NCBI RefSeq assembly: GCF_003586445.1
Contig: NZ_CP030028.1
Span: 3,238,501-3,302,500, forward strand
Length of the DNA: 64,000 bases
DNA from: Bacillus sp. Y1
GTDB taxonomy: Bacteria > Bacillota > Bacilli > Bacillales > Cytobacillaceae
Direction of reading: 5' to 3'
Numbering within the stretch: the stretch's first letter is position 1; each line of letters opens with the position of its first letter. The notes below the pieces were generated by a model. It was not told the origin of the DNA. It saw only the letters and a program-made list of their open reading frames with translations, and searched no databases. Below are positions 9,410 to 19,251 of the stretch, one piece after another. Both the position numbers and the translations under genes were made by a program.

Positions 9410-9580
9410 TTATGTACGATAAATAGTAAATACTGCTTTTGAGTTATCTTGTTGATCTAGAGCTAGACCGAACATTAAATTCTCTCTTTTTAACGTCCGA
9501 TTTAAGGCATCGACCACCTTATAAAGGTCTGATGTATACTCAACCTTTACAGTTGACAATACCTCTATTTTACTTTCCAC
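9410..9580 (-). CDS. ypmA: YpmA (DUF4264) small protein
   Basis: A 56-residue protein with ESKIEVLSTVKVEYTSDLYK and RENLMFGLALDQQDN, closely like B. subtilis YpmA. The GTG at 9580 is chosen: it gives the family's 56 residues and lies about 11 nt after GGAG. The upstream GTG at 9592 overlaps that Shine-Dalgarno. Function unknown. It is probably cotranscribed with ypmB. Confidence 0.85.
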   Translation of the reverse strand: MESKIEVLSTVKVEYTSDLYKVVDALNRTLKRENLMFGLALDQQDNSKAVFTIYRT

Positions 9581-9733
9581 TACATATTTCACTCCATTCT
9601 CTAATATTTGTTAGCAATAGCTTTTTCAGAAAAGGTTACAATATATTTAAGCAACTGCTTATTTCTTATCAAACATTATAACAGCTTTTGAGCGATTGAT
9701 ATTAAATTTTTTTCTAGTTCACACACAATTTTC

Positions 9734-9760
9734 CCGCGCTGTATGAGCGCGGACTTTTTT
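9734..9760 (+). terminator. short GC hairpin with T-tract on the plus strand
   Basis: CCGCGCT (9734-9740) pairs with AGCGCGG (9746-9752), followed by ACTTTTTT. The T-tract is on the plus strand although no plus-strand gene precedes it. On the minus strand, where the MBL-like gene ends at 9759, the hairpin is followed by GAAAATTG, a poor T-tract. It may still end that transcript. Confidence 0.5.
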
Positions 9761-10613
9761 ATTCCTCTGACTTGGAAATAGATATGATTTCATAGTTCGT
9801 AGGAGTGAATTTAATTGTTAAAATTCCATGCATTTTTGTGTAATGAACATCAAGCCATATATCTTGAAGTAGCTTTAATATATCCTGATGGGGAGCTATA
9901 TGCTTAGATTGAAATATAACAGCCAATTGTGGATCCATATGTCTTAATAATTTTTCATTTATGGAATTCTCCATCGCAAATTGTGGGATTTTGACGATAT
10001 TTACATTTGAAAGATCATACTTTAACAACGTACGATTTGATTCCTCGGTCATTGATGTAAGAATGAGAAATCGGCTACTCTTATATGTAAAAGAAAGGTC
10101 CAAGCCTTCTTCTTTAGAAGCACCATTGTATAAAACTTCTGCTTCAAGATTTTGGACAAGCATTTGCTTTGTACCCTGAGTCCAAAGATGTATTCCAATA
10201 TCCTGTATCTCGTTACTTCCCGTTTTTATCGTTTCTATTTTTTCTGCTATAGACTTGCTTGTGATGACCTGCTTTACATCATAAAGTTCAGTAAGCATAT
10301 TCAAATTACCAACATACCCTTCTTCCGGGCTTGTCAAGAAGATGGTTGAAATATGACTGACCTTATATAGCTTCAATACGCGCTTTAATTCTTCCTCTGT
10401 ATCTTGATGACCTGTATTAATTAAGATATGTTCTCCTTGCCCATTTTGGATTAGTGTTGCTTCCCCATTTGTTAAAGGCAAAAATGTAACGGCTAATTCA
10501 TCTTCTTTTAAGTTCAAGTCAATGCTTTCTACTTCAGCAGGTACAAACGGAGAATCCGCAGGTATGTAATACCAATTCGCTAAAATCATGCAGATCGTAA
10601 AAATAATACTCAT
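9759..10613 (-). CDS. Degenerate metallo-beta-lactamase-fold exported protein (ComEC C-domain-like)
   Basis: 284 residues. The N-terminus (IIFTICMILANWYYIP) looks like an uncleaved signal anchor without a lipobox Cys. The body resembles the hydrolase-like domain of ComEC: GEATLIQNGQGEHILINTG corresponds to the usual IDTG strand, and TIFLTSPEEGYVGNLNML aligns with the metal motif xxTHxxxDHxGG. The metal-binding His and Asp are replaced (SPEEGY), so hydrolase activity is unlikely. A GGGGGGA Shine-Dalgarno precedes the ATG. In B. subtilis, by memory, ypmA and dinG are adjacent, so this gene is an insertion relative to that order. Role unknown. Confidence 0.7.
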   Translation of the reverse strand: MSIIFTICMILANWYYIPADSPFVPAEVESIDLNLKEDELAVTFLPLTNGEATLIQNGQGEHILINTGHQDTEEELKRVLKLYKVSHISTIFLTSPEEGYVGNLNMLTELYDVKQVITSKSIAEKIETIKTGSNEIQDIGIHLWTQGTKQMLVQNLEAEVLYNGASKEEGLDLSFTYKSSRFLILTSMTEESNRTLLKYDLSNVNIVKIPQFAMENSINEKLLRHMDPQLAVIFQSKHIAPHQDILKLLQDIWLDVHYTKMHGILTIKFTPTNYEIISISKSEE

Positions 10614-10689
10614 ATTCGTCCCCCCTAATACTCTAAATTTTAGTTTGTGATGTTTAAGAAAATTTATCCATTTAGAGGGGACATGTTAT

Positions 10690-13488
10690 TTAAAGCCATT
10701 CTTCTATTACGGTTAACATTTCATTAATGTCTAATGTTTTTACTGGAACACTAGGAATCGATTTTAAAAAGGCTTTCCCATATGTGGTTGTCACAATTCT
10801 TCGATCGAAAATAATAACAAACCCTCTGTCCGTCTTCTTCCTAATTAACCTTCCAAAACCTTGTTTAAATCGTAATACTGCTTCAGGTAATGAATGCTTT
10901 GAAAAAGGATTTTGACCTTTCGCTTGTATTAATTCTCCTTTTGCTTCCGCAATCGGGTCGTCTGGAGGTGTGAAAGGCAATCGAACGATAATCAGGCAAC
11001 TTAGAGCTTCCCCTGGTATATCAATCCCTTCCCAGAAACTGCTTGTTCCTAATAAGATGGATTTTTCAAACCGTTGAAAATTTCTCGTCAGTCTCGATCT
11101 ACTTCCGCTTGTAATTCCTTGAGCAAATAGAACATAGTCATCTAATAGACCACTCTCTTTGATTAGATCATATGTTTTCTTTAACATATCATACGAAGTA
11201 AAGAGTATCAGCATTCTTCCCTTTGTTGCTTCTGCAATAGAGATAATGTGTTCAGTAATAGCTGCCACATAATCTGATAAAGGTACCTTATTTATTTCCG
11301 GTAAATCTTCCGGTATTAATACTTGGACCTGCTCCTTATAGGCAAAAGGAGATGGAATTTGAAGGGTACTACAATTCTCTTTCCCTATCCCTAGTGAATC
11401 TAAAACATAATCAAATGATTGGTTTACTGTCATAGTAGCAGATGTAAGTACCGCACTTTTTTTCTTATCAAAAAAATGTTCCTTTAAAAATTCAGAAATA
11501 ATTACAGGTTGAGAATAGATAGACGTTAAATTTTGCGTTGCTCTTCCATCCATTTCAATCCAGGTAACATGTGAAGGTAGAGGATGAATAATGAGATTCT
11601 TCATTTGGTTTCGAATCTGTTCAATCTCCTCTAAGAACGATATTACTTCATTCATAGTAATTTTTTGATGATAATCAAGCATAAGTTGTTGGCTTTTTAC
11701 GAGCTCCACCCATTTACATACGGTCTCATGTAAATCCTTCAATAAAAACTGACATCGCTCCGCAGAAGCAACCGCCGAGTGCCATTCTTTAGCCGATTCA
11801 TCATAGATCACTCTTTTAATCAATCTTTGGTTTCCTTTTTTTGCGTTCTTTTTTACCAATAATGCAATTGCTCTAAATAAGTCGTCTAATTCAAACTGAA
11901 GTTCAACGATCATTTCATTTATTTGAAAAGAGTGTAAGAGTTGATCGTCGTCTTCAATATGCAATTTCTTAAAGATTTGCTCTAATTCATAGAAGGTTTG
12001 TCTCTGATCGGTACTACCAAACTGACTTATAAGCATTCTTATTGATAAATAATCAATGGACTGATTAAAACTCTTACCAACTGCTTTTTCGAAATGATGA
12101 GCTTCATCGATAATGACAAATTCAAAAGGAGGAAGGATACTATTTTCTGCATTCAAGTCAGCCATTAACAATGAGTGATTTGTAATAATAATTTTTGCAT
12201 CATTTACCCGTTGTCTAGTGAGAAAATAGAAATCGTGAGATAGCCATGAACGATCCTTCACGAAGGACGAACTATCATTTTTTATACGATTCCAGTAAAG
12301 AAGACCTCCACTTGATAAGTTCAGTTCCTCGTAATCACCTGTTATTGTTTGTGTGAGCCATACTAAGATTTGCATCTTTGTTAAGCTTGTGTCGTAATTA
12401 TCTTCCTCTTCGTATAAGGATTGGTGAAACTTTTCTAGGCTTATATAATGGTGTCTCCCCTTTAAGAGTACTACTTCTAGAGGGAAGTCTACCATTTTTT
12501 TTAGCAATGGAATATCTTTTGTTAGCAATTGTTCTTGAAGTTGTGTCGTGTACGTACTTACCACGATTTTATGATTTGTGTTGTTAGCAAATATCGCTGC
12601 TGGTAACAAATAAGCCAATGATTTTCCGACCCCTGTTCCAGCTTCGATCAGAGCATGACGCTCCTCTTTAAATGCTGAATACACATGGTCGAGCATTTGA
12701 ACCTGTCCAACTCGCTTCTCATAATCCTTAAATGCCTTTTGAAACATTGCTTCTTTTTCTTCGGTCGTGCTCGGATAGATTCCATCTGCAAGATGTTGTA
12801 TCTCTTCTAACTCTTCCTTCTTCCTCAAAACAAGACCTTGAAATATTTCCAGTCCTTCAGGCATCATGTCTCTTGTGCAAGACTTTCCTAGTACATACTC
12901 ATCTAGCAACAAGGAGATGTCACTTTTTAAGCCCCCAGCGAGGTTTAAGAGTTGTCTTAAAGTGAGTTCAGGAAGATCCTTTAACAATTTAATTAAAATG
13001 AGGAAAAGCTCAGCTGTTACATATGCATCACTATCTGCCTGATGTGGGCGATCATGTGCTAGTCCCTCTTGAATCGAAAGGTCGGTTAATTTAAAGCTAT
13101 CAGCAGTAGGAAAGACAATCCTCGAAAGCTCAACTGTATCAATAACTGGTCCAAAAAATCCTTCATACCCTGATTGAATTAACTCTTCCTGAAGAAAAGA
13201 AAGGTCAAATAAAACATTATGAGCGACAAAAAAAGCACCCTCTAATAATTGTAAAATTTTCGGTGCTATCTCAGAGAAGGTTGGCGCGTCCTTTAACATG
13301 TCATTATTAAGACCAGTCAACTCCTCGATAAAAAGAGGGATGGGTTTATCTGAACTTACCAAAGAAGAAAACGTTTCTTTAATTTCGCCGTTTTCCACCA
13401 CTACAGCGGCAAATTGAATAATTTTATCCCCTTTTTTCGGTGAATTTCCTGTGGTTTCTAAATCTACTACTACAAAACGATTTGTCAT
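10690..13488 (-). CDS. dinG: DinG-family 3'-5' exonuclease/helicase-like protein
   Basis: 932 residues, the length of B. subtilis DinG (YpvA). An N-terminal DEDDh exonuclease domain has VVDLETTG, a second motif FFVAHNVLFDLSF and a third motif with the His/Asp pair HQADSDAY. The XPD-like superfamily 2 helicase part has Walker A AGTGVGKS, the DEAH box VIIDEAHHFE, and motif VI GFGRLIRKKTDRG. I see no four-cysteine iron-sulphur cluster of the E. coli DinG type, as expected for the Firmicute exonuclease form. Role: DNA repair, with the exonuclease likely the main activity. Confidence 0.93.
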   Translation of the reverse strand: MTNRFVVVDLETTGNSPKKGDKIIQFAAVVVENGEIKETFSSLVSSDKPIPLFIEELTGLNNDMLKDAPTFSEIAPKILQLLEGAFFVAHNVLFDLSFLQEELIQSGYEGFFGPVIDTVELSRIVFPTADSFKLTDLSIQEGLAHDRPHQADSDAYVTAELFLILIKLLKDLPELTLRQLLNLAGGLKSDISLLLDEYVLGKSCTRDMMPEGLEIFQGLVLRKKEELEEIQHLADGIYPSTTEEKEAMFQKAFKDYEKRVGQVQMLDHVYSAFKEERHALIEAGTGVGKSLAYLLPAAIFANNTNHKIVVSTYTTQLQEQLLTKDIPLLKKMVDFPLEVVLLKGRHHYISLEKFHQSLYEEEDNYDTSLTKMQILVWLTQTITGDYEELNLSSGGLLYWNRIKNDSSSFVKDRSWLSHDFYFLTRQRVNDAKIIITNHSLLMADLNAENSILPPFEFVIIDEAHHFEKAVGKSFNQSIDYLSIRMLISQFGSTDQRQTFYELEQIFKKLHIEDDDQLLHSFQINEMIVELQFELDDLFRAIALLVKKNAKKGNQRLIKRVIYDESAKEWHSAVASAERCQFLLKDLHETVCKWVELVKSQQLMLDYHQKITMNEVISFLEEIEQIRNQMKNLIIHPLPSHVTWIEMDGRATQNLTSIYSQPVIISEFLKEHFFDKKKSAVLTSATMTVNQSFDYVLDSLGIGKENCSTLQIPSPFAYKEQVQVLIPEDLPEINKVPLSDYVAAITEHIISIAEATKGRMLILFTSYDMLKKTYDLIKESGLLDDYVLFAQGITSGSRSRLTRNFQRFEKSILLGTSSFWEGIDIPGEALSCLIIVRLPFTPPDDPIAEAKGELIQAKGQNPFSKHSLPEAVLRFKQGFGRLIRKKTDRGFVIIFDRRIVTTTYGKAFLKSIPSVPVKTLDINEMLTVIEEWL

Positions 13489-13581
13489 TCGTCACACCTC
13501 GAACATTCATTCAATCAAACGGTAACACAAATTAGCCAAAAGAAAAAGTAGAAGCCATTGATTGAATGGAATATGGCTATG

Positions 13582-13604
13582 AAAAAACCCCCTTTAGAAG
13601 GGGG
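13582..13604 (-). terminator. panBCD terminator
   Basis: The stem CCCCCTT/AAGGGGG on the minus strand is followed by TTTTTT (13582-13587), two nt past the panD stop codon. Confidence 0.92.
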
Positions 13605-13606
13605 AA

Positions 13607-13990
13607 TTATCGTATCGTTCTTTCTGGTTCCGCATGAAGTAATTCTACAATTTGATTTTGCTCATTCATAATGGCTACTTTCGGTTCGTGGGAGGCAACC
13701 TTATCTTCTGCAACTAATGCGTATGAGATAATGATAACTACGTCGCCTTCTTGGACTAATCGTGCTGCTGCTCCATTTAAGCAAACAACACCGCTGCCTC
13801 TTGTCCCAGGAATAATATATGTTTCAAATCTAGCTCCATTATTATTATTCACAATTTGTACTTTTTCATTAGCAACCATACCTACAGCATCTAAAATATC
13901 TGTATCAATGGTAATGCTTCCTACATAATTTAAATTCGCTTCCGTAACTCTTGCGCGATGGATTTTTCCGTTCATCATCGTACGAAACAT
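13607..13990 (-). CDS. panD: Aspartate 1-decarboxylase
   Basis: Makes beta-alanine for pantothenate. The proenzyme self-cleaves at the Gly-Ser bond in NYVGSITID to form the pyruvoyl cofactor. Starting at the ATG at 13990 puts that bond at residues 24/25 and gives 127 residues, both canonical, with AGGAG 8 nt upstream. The ATG at 13996 is an alternative. The segment [15 protein letters not shown] is strongly conserved. It is the last gene of panBCD. Confidence 0.96.
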   Translation of the reverse strand: MFRTMMNGKIHRARVTEANLNYVGSITIDTDILDAVGMVANEKVQIVNNNNGARFETYIIPGTRGSGVVCLNGAAARLVQEGDVVIIISYALVAEDKVASHEPKVAIMNEQNQIVELLHAEPERTIR

Positions 13991-14020
13991 AGTCATTTCT
14001 CCTCTCCTTCTTCTCGTTAT

Positions 14021-14866
14021 CTATATAGTGAACACAAGATTATCTATTAAGCGAGCATTCGTAAACTTCACTGCTATAGCGATGATGATTTTCCCTTCTA
14101 GAACCTCTAGGTATTCCAGTTCTGGATAAGAGTATATTTCTATATACTCAACCGCTCCTGATGAATTATTACTAATCGTATTTTTCATATTTGAAATGAT
14201 TACATCTATATCTCTTTCCCCTGCACGGATTTGTTTTTCCGCTTCTTTTAAGCTTTTATACAGGACAGATGCTTCCTCTCGCTCTTTAGACGTTAATCTT
14301 ACATTGCGGGAGCTCTTTGCTAAACCGTCCTCTTCCCTTACAGTTTCTACAGGAATTAATTCAATTGGGAAATGCAAATCAGTAATTAACCCATCAACAA
14401 CCGCTACCTGCTGTGCATCCTTCATACCAAAATACGCACGAGTTGGCTGTATAATATGAAATAGCTTCGCTAATACGGTCGCAACTCCATTAAAATGCCC
14501 AGGTCTTGAGCTTCCACAAAGTACATCAACCCTCTTTTGAACAACAAGTGTAACAGAAGGCTTTGATGGATACATTTCTTCAACAGATGGATAAAAAATA
14601 TAATCTACCTTTTCATTTTTAGCTATTTCACTATCACGCTCAAAATCCCGCGGATAAGCATCAAGGTCCTCATTCGGTCCAAACTGTAATGGATTGACAA
14701 ATATACTCATAATTACAATATCATTTTCTTCTCTTGCTTTCTTTACTAAACGGACATGACCCTCGTGAAGGTAACCCATAGTTGGGACATAACCGATTGA
14801 AAGCTTGTCATTTTTTAGGGATTGAATTTCTTTTTGCATTTGTGAAATTGAAGTGATTACTTTCAT
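14021..14866 (-). CDS. panC: Pantothenate synthetase
   Basis: Condenses pantoate with beta-alanine using ATP. A Rossmann-type nucleotidyltransferase with the HIGH-like [10 protein letters not shown] and the KMSKS-like [19 protein letters not shown] and [19 protein letters not shown] are family signatures. 281 residues. Its ATG overlaps the panB stop by 4 nt, indicating translational coupling. Confidence 0.97.
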   Translation of the reverse strand: MKVITSISQMQKEIQSLKNDKLSIGYVPTMGYLHEGHVRLVKKAREENDIVIMSIFVNPLQFGPNEDLDAYPRDFERDSEIAKNEKVDYIFYPSVEEMYPSKPSVTLVVQKRVDVLCGSSRPGHFNGVATVLAKLFHIIQPTRAYFGMKDAQQVAVVDGLITDLHFPIELIPVETVREEDGLAKSSRNVRLTSKEREEASVLYKSLKEAEKQIRAGERDIDVIISNMKNTISNNSSGAVEYIEIYSYPELEYLEVLEGKIIIAIAVKFTNARLIDNLVFTI

Positions 14867-15699
14867 CTTTCTCCTCCATACAGACCCTTTAACTCTTCTT
14901 CTTTCATCGAAAAGCTTTGATCATCTGAAGGGAATTGACTGCTCTTCACCTCAGATACATAAGCTGAAATTCCTTTAGTAGCTACCTCATCTACATTACC
15001 ATATGTCTTCACAAATTTTGGAACTCTATTCACACCGTAAGTGACTACATCATGATAGACAAGAACTTGGCCATCTACGTCCACACCTGCACCAATTCCA
15101 ATAACCGGTATAGATAATTGCTGCGTGATTTCCCGTGCCAGTTGTTTTGGTACACACTCTAAAACAAGCATGAATGCGCCTGCTTCTTCACAAAGCTTCG
15201 CGTCTTGAACTAATTTTTGTGCCGCTTGAGCGTCCTTCCCTTGAACCTTGTAACCCCCTAACACAGCTACTGACTGAGGTGTTAGACCTAAATGTGCACA
15301 AACAGGAATCCCTGCATTAGTTAAGGCTTGAATATGTTCTAGTACCCCATCTGCACCTTCAAGCTTTAGAGCCTGTGCTCCGGTTTCTTGAATCATTTTT
15401 GCGCCAGTTATTAAAGTATCCCGGACGGATAAATGATAGCTCATAAAAGGCATATCGACAACTGTAAAAGTATTGGAAGCTCCGCGTCTTACCGCTTTAC
15501 TGTGGTGAATCATATCAGCCGTTGTCACTGGAATCGTTGAATCATACCCTAACACAACCATCCCTAATGAATCACCCACAAGGATCATGTCTACTTCGCA
15601 ACCTTCTGCTTGCTTGGCTGAAGGATAATCATACGCGGTTAACATAACGATTTTCTCACCATTTTTTTTCATACTTCTAAAATCATTCAACTGTTTCAT
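14863..15699 (-). CDS. panB: 3-methyl-2-oxobutanoate hydroxymethyltransferase
   Basis: Transfers a hydroxymethyl group from methylene-THF to ketoisovalerate to give ketopantoate. TIM-barrel signatures include [30 protein letters not shown] (Mg2+ ligand Asp), and LKLEGADGV. The start at 15699 lies 7 nt after AAAGGAG and gives 278 residues, the family length. A longer open frame reaches 15903, but its extra 68 residues are the structured RNA leader read as protein. First gene of panBCD. Confidence 0.97.
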   Translation of the reverse strand: MKQLNDFRSMKKNGEKIVMLTAYDYPSAKQAEGCEVDMILVGDSLGMVVLGYDSTIPVTTADMIHHSKAVRRGASNTFTVVDMPFMSYHLSVRDTLITGAKMIQETGAQALKLEGADGVLEHIQALTNAGIPVCAHLGLTPQSVAVLGGYKVQGKDAQAAQKLVQDAKLCEEAGAFMLVLECVPKQLAREITQQLSIPVIGIGAGVDVDGQVLVYHDVVTYGVNRVPKFVKTYGNVDEVATKGISAYVSEVKSSQFPSDDQSFSMKEEELKGLYGGER

Positions 15700-15742
15700 A
15701 TACATTCTCCTTTCCCGGAGAGGAACAAAACATTTGATTACA

Positions 15743-15893
15743 ATATAAAAAGGAATCCTAAAAATACACAGAAGGATCCCTGAAAATTTGATGTTTTGTT
15801 TATCCCTCTGTCCCGGTCCATATTTGGATCTAGGCAGACTACTTATAAAATTTTGTATATACCAAATGGTGCAGTTCACCGTGGATACTGCCC
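15743..15893 (-). ncRNA. panB 5' leader: candidate pan-motif RNA with terminator-like switch
   Basis: Three hairpins occupy the panB leader. Hairpin 1 is GCAGT/ACTGC (15887-15891 with 15871-15875), extended by GG/CC around a single bulged A. Hairpin 2 is built on 15825-15830 with 15815-15820, and its base includes TCTG/CAGA (15835-15838 with 15807-15810) with an internal bulge. Hairpin 3 is AGGGATCCT/AGGATTCCT (15773-15781 with 15751-15759), followed on the minus strand by a short T-run, like an intrinsic terminator. Tandem bulged hairpins before panB fit the described pan RNA motif, whose ligand was unknown to me. Assignment is by position and shape, not by a covariance search. Confidence 0.6.
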
Positions 15894-15903
15894 GACGCTT
15901 CAA

Positions 15904-15932
15904 ATTATAGCAAAATCTTCTTAAATTATCTA
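15904..15932 (-). promoter_or_regulatory. candidate promoter of panBCD
   Basis: A perfect -10 TATAAT lies at 15909-15904 on the minus strand, directly upstream of the leader hairpins. The -35 at 17-nt spacing is weak (TAGATA). It places transcription start near 15897, giving a leader of about 200 nt. Confidence 0.6.
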
Positions 15933-15940
15933 TTTACAAA

Positions 15941-16921
15941 TTAGTGAAGTTCTATGTCTGCGGAATAAATATGATGCATTTCACCTAAATCATCTTCTAC
16001 CTTCAGCACACCCTCATCGGTAATTCCAAGTGCTTTTCCACTAATTGAACCATTCAAGGTTCTTGCTGTGATTTCTTTCCCGATGCTTATTGCATAGCTT
16101 TCCCATAATAACTTAATAGGATAAAAACCTTTATCTAAAAAAATCTTGTATAGCGTTTCAAACTTTTGGAAAATAACTTTTATTAATTCAGCTCTGTCCA
16201 GTTCCTTCCCTTCCTTTATACGTAAGGAAGTAGCAATTTCACGAAGTTCAGGTGGAAAATCATCTTCTGTTTGATTAATGTTCAAACCCATTCCGATAAT
16301 AACCGAAATAATTCGGTCCGCATCTGCCTGAAGCTCAGTCAAAATCCCAGTCACTTTTTGTTGCTCAATTAATATATCATTCGGCCATTTAATTTGCGGT
16401 GTTAAACTAGTTGTTTCTTCAATTGCTTGTACAATTGCCACTGCAGTAAGTAAAGTAAGCTGCGGTGCTCTTTGAATGGGTATTTTCGGTCTTAAAATAA
16501 GGCTCATCCAAATCCCCGTAGATTTTGGTGAATGCCACACACGATCCATTCTTCCTCTTCCGCCTTTTTGTTCCTCAGCAATCACAACGGTCCCTTCTAC
16601 CGCCCCTTCATGCGATAACAAATGAGCAATCTTTTGAGTTGAATCAACCATTTCTTCATAATGAATGACTTTACCGATAAACTCTGTTTTTAACCCCAAT
16701 TGTACGCGATCAGCTGAAATACTCTTTGGCAAGTTTAAGATTTTATATCCCTTTTTCCTAACCGCCTCTAATTCAAAGCCTTCTTTTCTTAAATCCTCAA
16801 TATGCTTCCATACAGCTGTTCTTGAACAACCCATTACATCTGCTAAGTACTGTCCAGAAACATACTCTTGCTCGGAGTTCGTAAATGCCTCAAGAAGCTT
16901 TTTTCTTAATTCAGACTGCAT
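15941..16921 (-). CDS. birA: Biotin--protein ligase / biotin operon repressor BirA
   Basis: Adenylates biotin, transfers it to carboxylase carrier domains and represses biotin genes. An N-terminal winged helix (GQYLADVMGCSRTAVWKHIE) precedes the ligase domain with GRGRMDRVWHSP, KWPNDIL and GMGLNINQ, then a C-terminal SH3-like domain. The ATG at 16921 aligns with B. subtilis BirA (326 residues). An in-frame GTG at 16933 is an alternative. It overlaps the end of cca by 16 nt. Confidence 0.95.
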   Translation of the reverse strand: MQSELRKKLLEAFTNSEQEYVSGQYLADVMGCSRTAVWKHIEDLRKEGFELEAVRKKGYKILNLPKSISADRVQLGLKTEFIGKVIHYEEMVDSTQKIAHLLSHEGAVEGTVVIAEEQKGGRGRMDRVWHSPKSTGIWMSLILRPKIPIQRAPQLTLLTAVAIVQAIEETTSLTPQIKWPNDILIEQQKVTGILTELQADADRIISVIIGMGLNINQTEDDFPPELREIATSLRIKEGKELDRAELIKVIFQKFETLYKIFLDKGFYPIKLLWESYAISIGKEITARTLNGSISGKALGITDEGVLKVEDDLGEMHHIYSADIELH

Positions 16922-18105
16922 TTTGTCACCCACTCTTTTATAACCTCATTTTTATTCTCAAGTCTTCCATGGAGAATTTCTGTTTCAATCTCCTTAAGTA
17001 CATCCTTCACCCATGGCCCTGCATTTTTCTGTTTCCATTCAATTAGGTCTGATCCTGAAACTTTTACATCCGCTAAAGAATGAATAGGAAGAGCTTCAAT
17101 GATTGTCTGGAGGTTGGCAAATGCAAGGGGATCAACCTTCCTTTGGTAAGCTTGGTAAATCTTCTCCACTTGAAGCGCCGTCTCTTTTCCAGAAGCATAT
17201 ACGGACTCGATTGACCAGCTATTTCTTGAGCGTTCACTTAACCATTTTGACAAATTAGCAATCTGTTGAACCCTTTTATTTGAGAATCTTAATCCGATAA
17301 AGAATTGTTTAATTTCTTTTTCGCCTTTTTGTAAAAGATTTGAAAATAAAGCCCATTTTTCATCAATGAATAATGATTGAATCGGCAGTTTTGATAACTC
17401 CAACAATGCTGCTTTTTTATCGAGAAAACCCGGTATGTATTTATGTATTTCTGTTTTTATTAACAATTGAATTCCTTGAGACGTATGAGCTCCACTAAGC
17501 AGTTTATCTAATTCGGCTGCAATCCTTTCAACCGCAATATGTGAAAGTAAGTGTTTATTATCCTTTATTCCTTCGTATGTATCTGGATCTAATACAAAAG
17601 CAAGCTTGCTAACAAATCTGATTCCTCTTAGCATGCGAAGCGCATCCTCCGAAAAGCGCTCACTAGCTATCCCTACGGTACGAATTGTTTTAGTTTCGAT
17701 ATCTATTTTTCCTTCAAAAGGATCAAGTATCTCCCCAAATCGATTCATTGCCACGGCATTCATCGTAAAGTCACGCCTTGCAAGGTCTTCTTCAATGGAT
17801 CGAATAAATGTTACGGAAGTAGGCCTCCGATAATCTACATAATCTGCCTCAGAGCGAAAGGTCGTAATTTCATACGAATGGTTATTGTATAGAACCATGA
17901 CCGTTCCATGTTCAATCCCAAGGTCAATTGTTTTTGGAAATATCTCTTTAATTTCACTTGGTGTCGCAGATGATGCAATATCAATATCATTGATAGGAAG
18001 TCCAAGTAAATAATCCCGAACAGAGCCTCCCACAAAGTAGGCTTTAAACCCAGCTTTTTCAATTAACTCAAGGACTGGAATCGCTGACTTAAATGGTTCT
18101 TTCAT
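16906..18105 (-). CDS. cca: CCA-adding enzyme (tRNA nucleotidyltransferase)
   Basis: Adds or repairs the 3' CCA of tRNA without a template. The class II nucleotidyltransferase head has [13 protein letters not shown] and DIDIASSA (metal-binding Asp pair). The nucleotide-recognition motif [10 protein letters not shown] and [12 protein letters not shown] follow, with a long helical tail. 399 residues from the ATG at 18105, and an earlier GTG lies at 18117. It overlaps bshA by 17 nt within the conserved dapB-mgsA-bshB1-bshA-cca-birA chain. Confidence 0.95.
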   Translation of the reverse strand: MKEPFKSAIPVLELIEKAGFKAYFVGGSVRDYLLGLPINDIDIASSATPSEIKEIFPKTIDLGIEHGTVMVLYNNHSYEITTFRSEADYVDYRRPTSVTFIRSIEEDLARRDFTMNAVAMNRFGEILDPFEGKIDIETKTIRTVGIASERFSEDALRMLRGIRFVSKLAFVLDPDTYEGIKDNKHLLSHIAVERIAAELDKLLSGAHTSQGIQLLIKTEIHKYIPGFLDKKAALLELSKLPIQSLFIDEKWALFSNLLQKGEKEIKQFFIGLRFSNKRVQQIANLSKWLSERSRNSWSIESVYASGKETALQVEKIYQAYQRKVDPLAFANLQTIIEALPIHSLADVKVSGSDLIEWKQKNAGPWVKDVLKEIETEILHGRLENKNEVIKEWVTKCSLN

Positions 18106-19249
18106 ATGGTTGTTCACCGCTTTGCAATAAACTTTTATATAAGTCTTCGTATTGCTTAACGATCGTGGTCGCTTGGAATTTCTTTCTTACAAGCGAAACA
18201 GAGGCTTCTCTGAATTGCTGATGCTTCATCGAATTTTGTAAAAGATCAATTGCTTTTTCTGACATATCCTCAATGTCTCCAAGTTCACAAATATACCCAC
18301 TTAGACCATGGTCAATAACTTCAGGGATGCCCCCTACATTAGTTCCGATACATGGGACCCCGCAAGCCATCGCTTCTAATGCAACTAATCCAAAGCTTTC
18401 TTTTTCAGATAATAAAAGCATGAGGTCACTAATTGAATATAGCTCCTCTACACTATCTTGTTTGCCAAGAAACAACACTTTATCTTCAATATTTAGCTTT
18501 TTAACTAGTTTACAAACCACTGTCATTTCTGGTCCATCGCCTACAAGCAATAGCTTAGCTGAAATTCCTTTTGTAATCTTCTCAAATGTACGAACAACAT
18601 CCTGGACCCTTTTCACTGGTCTAAAATTAGATACATGAATGATTACCTTTTCTTCCGGAAGAATCCCATACTCGTCTTTTAAATGAGATGAGTTTGATCT
18701 TTTATAGACTCGTTCATCAATAAAGTTATAAACCGTTTCGATTGTTTTATCAGGATTTATCAGGTCGTACGTCTGACTAATTAAGGATTTAGACACAGCT
18801 GTAACAATATCTGATTTTTCAATTCCAAATCGAATGGCATCCGTTAATGAAGGATCATACCCCAAAACAGTAATATCGGTACCGTGTAGTGTGGTTACAA
18901 TCTTTACATCTCTTCCACTCATTTGCTTTGCTAAAATGGCACAAACAGCGTGCGGAATCGCATAATGGACATGAAGAAGATCCAACTCTTCACGGTTAAT
19001 AACCTCCGCCATTTTACTAGCTAGTGCAATATCATAGGGCGGATATTGAAAGACCGAGTATTGATTTACCTCTACTTGATGGTAATAGACATTATGGTAC
19101 ATCCTATTTAACCGAAATGGGAGGCTCGAGGAAATGAAATGAATCTCGTGCCCATTTTCTGCCAACATTTTCCCAAGCTCGGTAGCAATGACTCCCGAAC
19201 CCCCTACTGTTGGATAACAGGTAATACCTATTTTCATTTTTTTATTCAT
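18089..19249 (-). CDS. bshA: N-acetyl-alpha-D-glucosaminyl L-malate synthase BshA
   Basis: First step of bacillithiol synthesis: joins UDP-GlcNAc to L-malate. A GT4 glycosyltransferase with the N-terminal [19 protein letters not shown] loop and the C-terminal nucleotide-sugar site [18 protein letters not shown] with [11 protein letters not shown]. 386 residues. AGGAG lies 7 nt before the ATG, overlapping the end of bshB1, so the two are coupled. Confidence 0.96.
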   Translation of the reverse strand: MNKKMKIGITCYPTVGGSGVIATELGKMLAENGHEIHFISSSLPFRLNRMYHNVYYHQVEVNQYSVFQYPPYDIALASKMAEVINREELDLLHVHYAIPHAVCAILAKQMSGRDVKIVTTLHGTDITVLGYDPSLTDAIRFGIEKSDIVTAVSKSLISQTYDLINPDKTIETVYNFIDERVYKRSNSSHLKDEYGILPEEKVIIHVSNFRPVKRVQDVVRTFEKITKGISAKLLLVGDGPEMTVVCKLVKKLNIEDKVLFLGKQDSVEELYSISDLMLLLSEKESFGLVALEAMACGVPCIGTNVGGIPEVIDHGLSGYICELGDIEDMSEKAIDLLQNSMKHQQFREASVSLVRKKFQATTIVKQYEDLYKSLLQSGEQPYERTI

Positions 19250-19251
19250 TG

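Noticed and set aside
15700..15903. 68-residue N-terminal extension of PanB
   Set aside because: The open frame upstream of 15699 is the structured RNA leader. The family length and the AAAGGAG signal support the 15699 start.
18118..18640. Plus-strand ORF of 121 residues opposite bshA
   Set aside because: It lies wholly inside the conserved bshA gene and has no ribosome-binding site.
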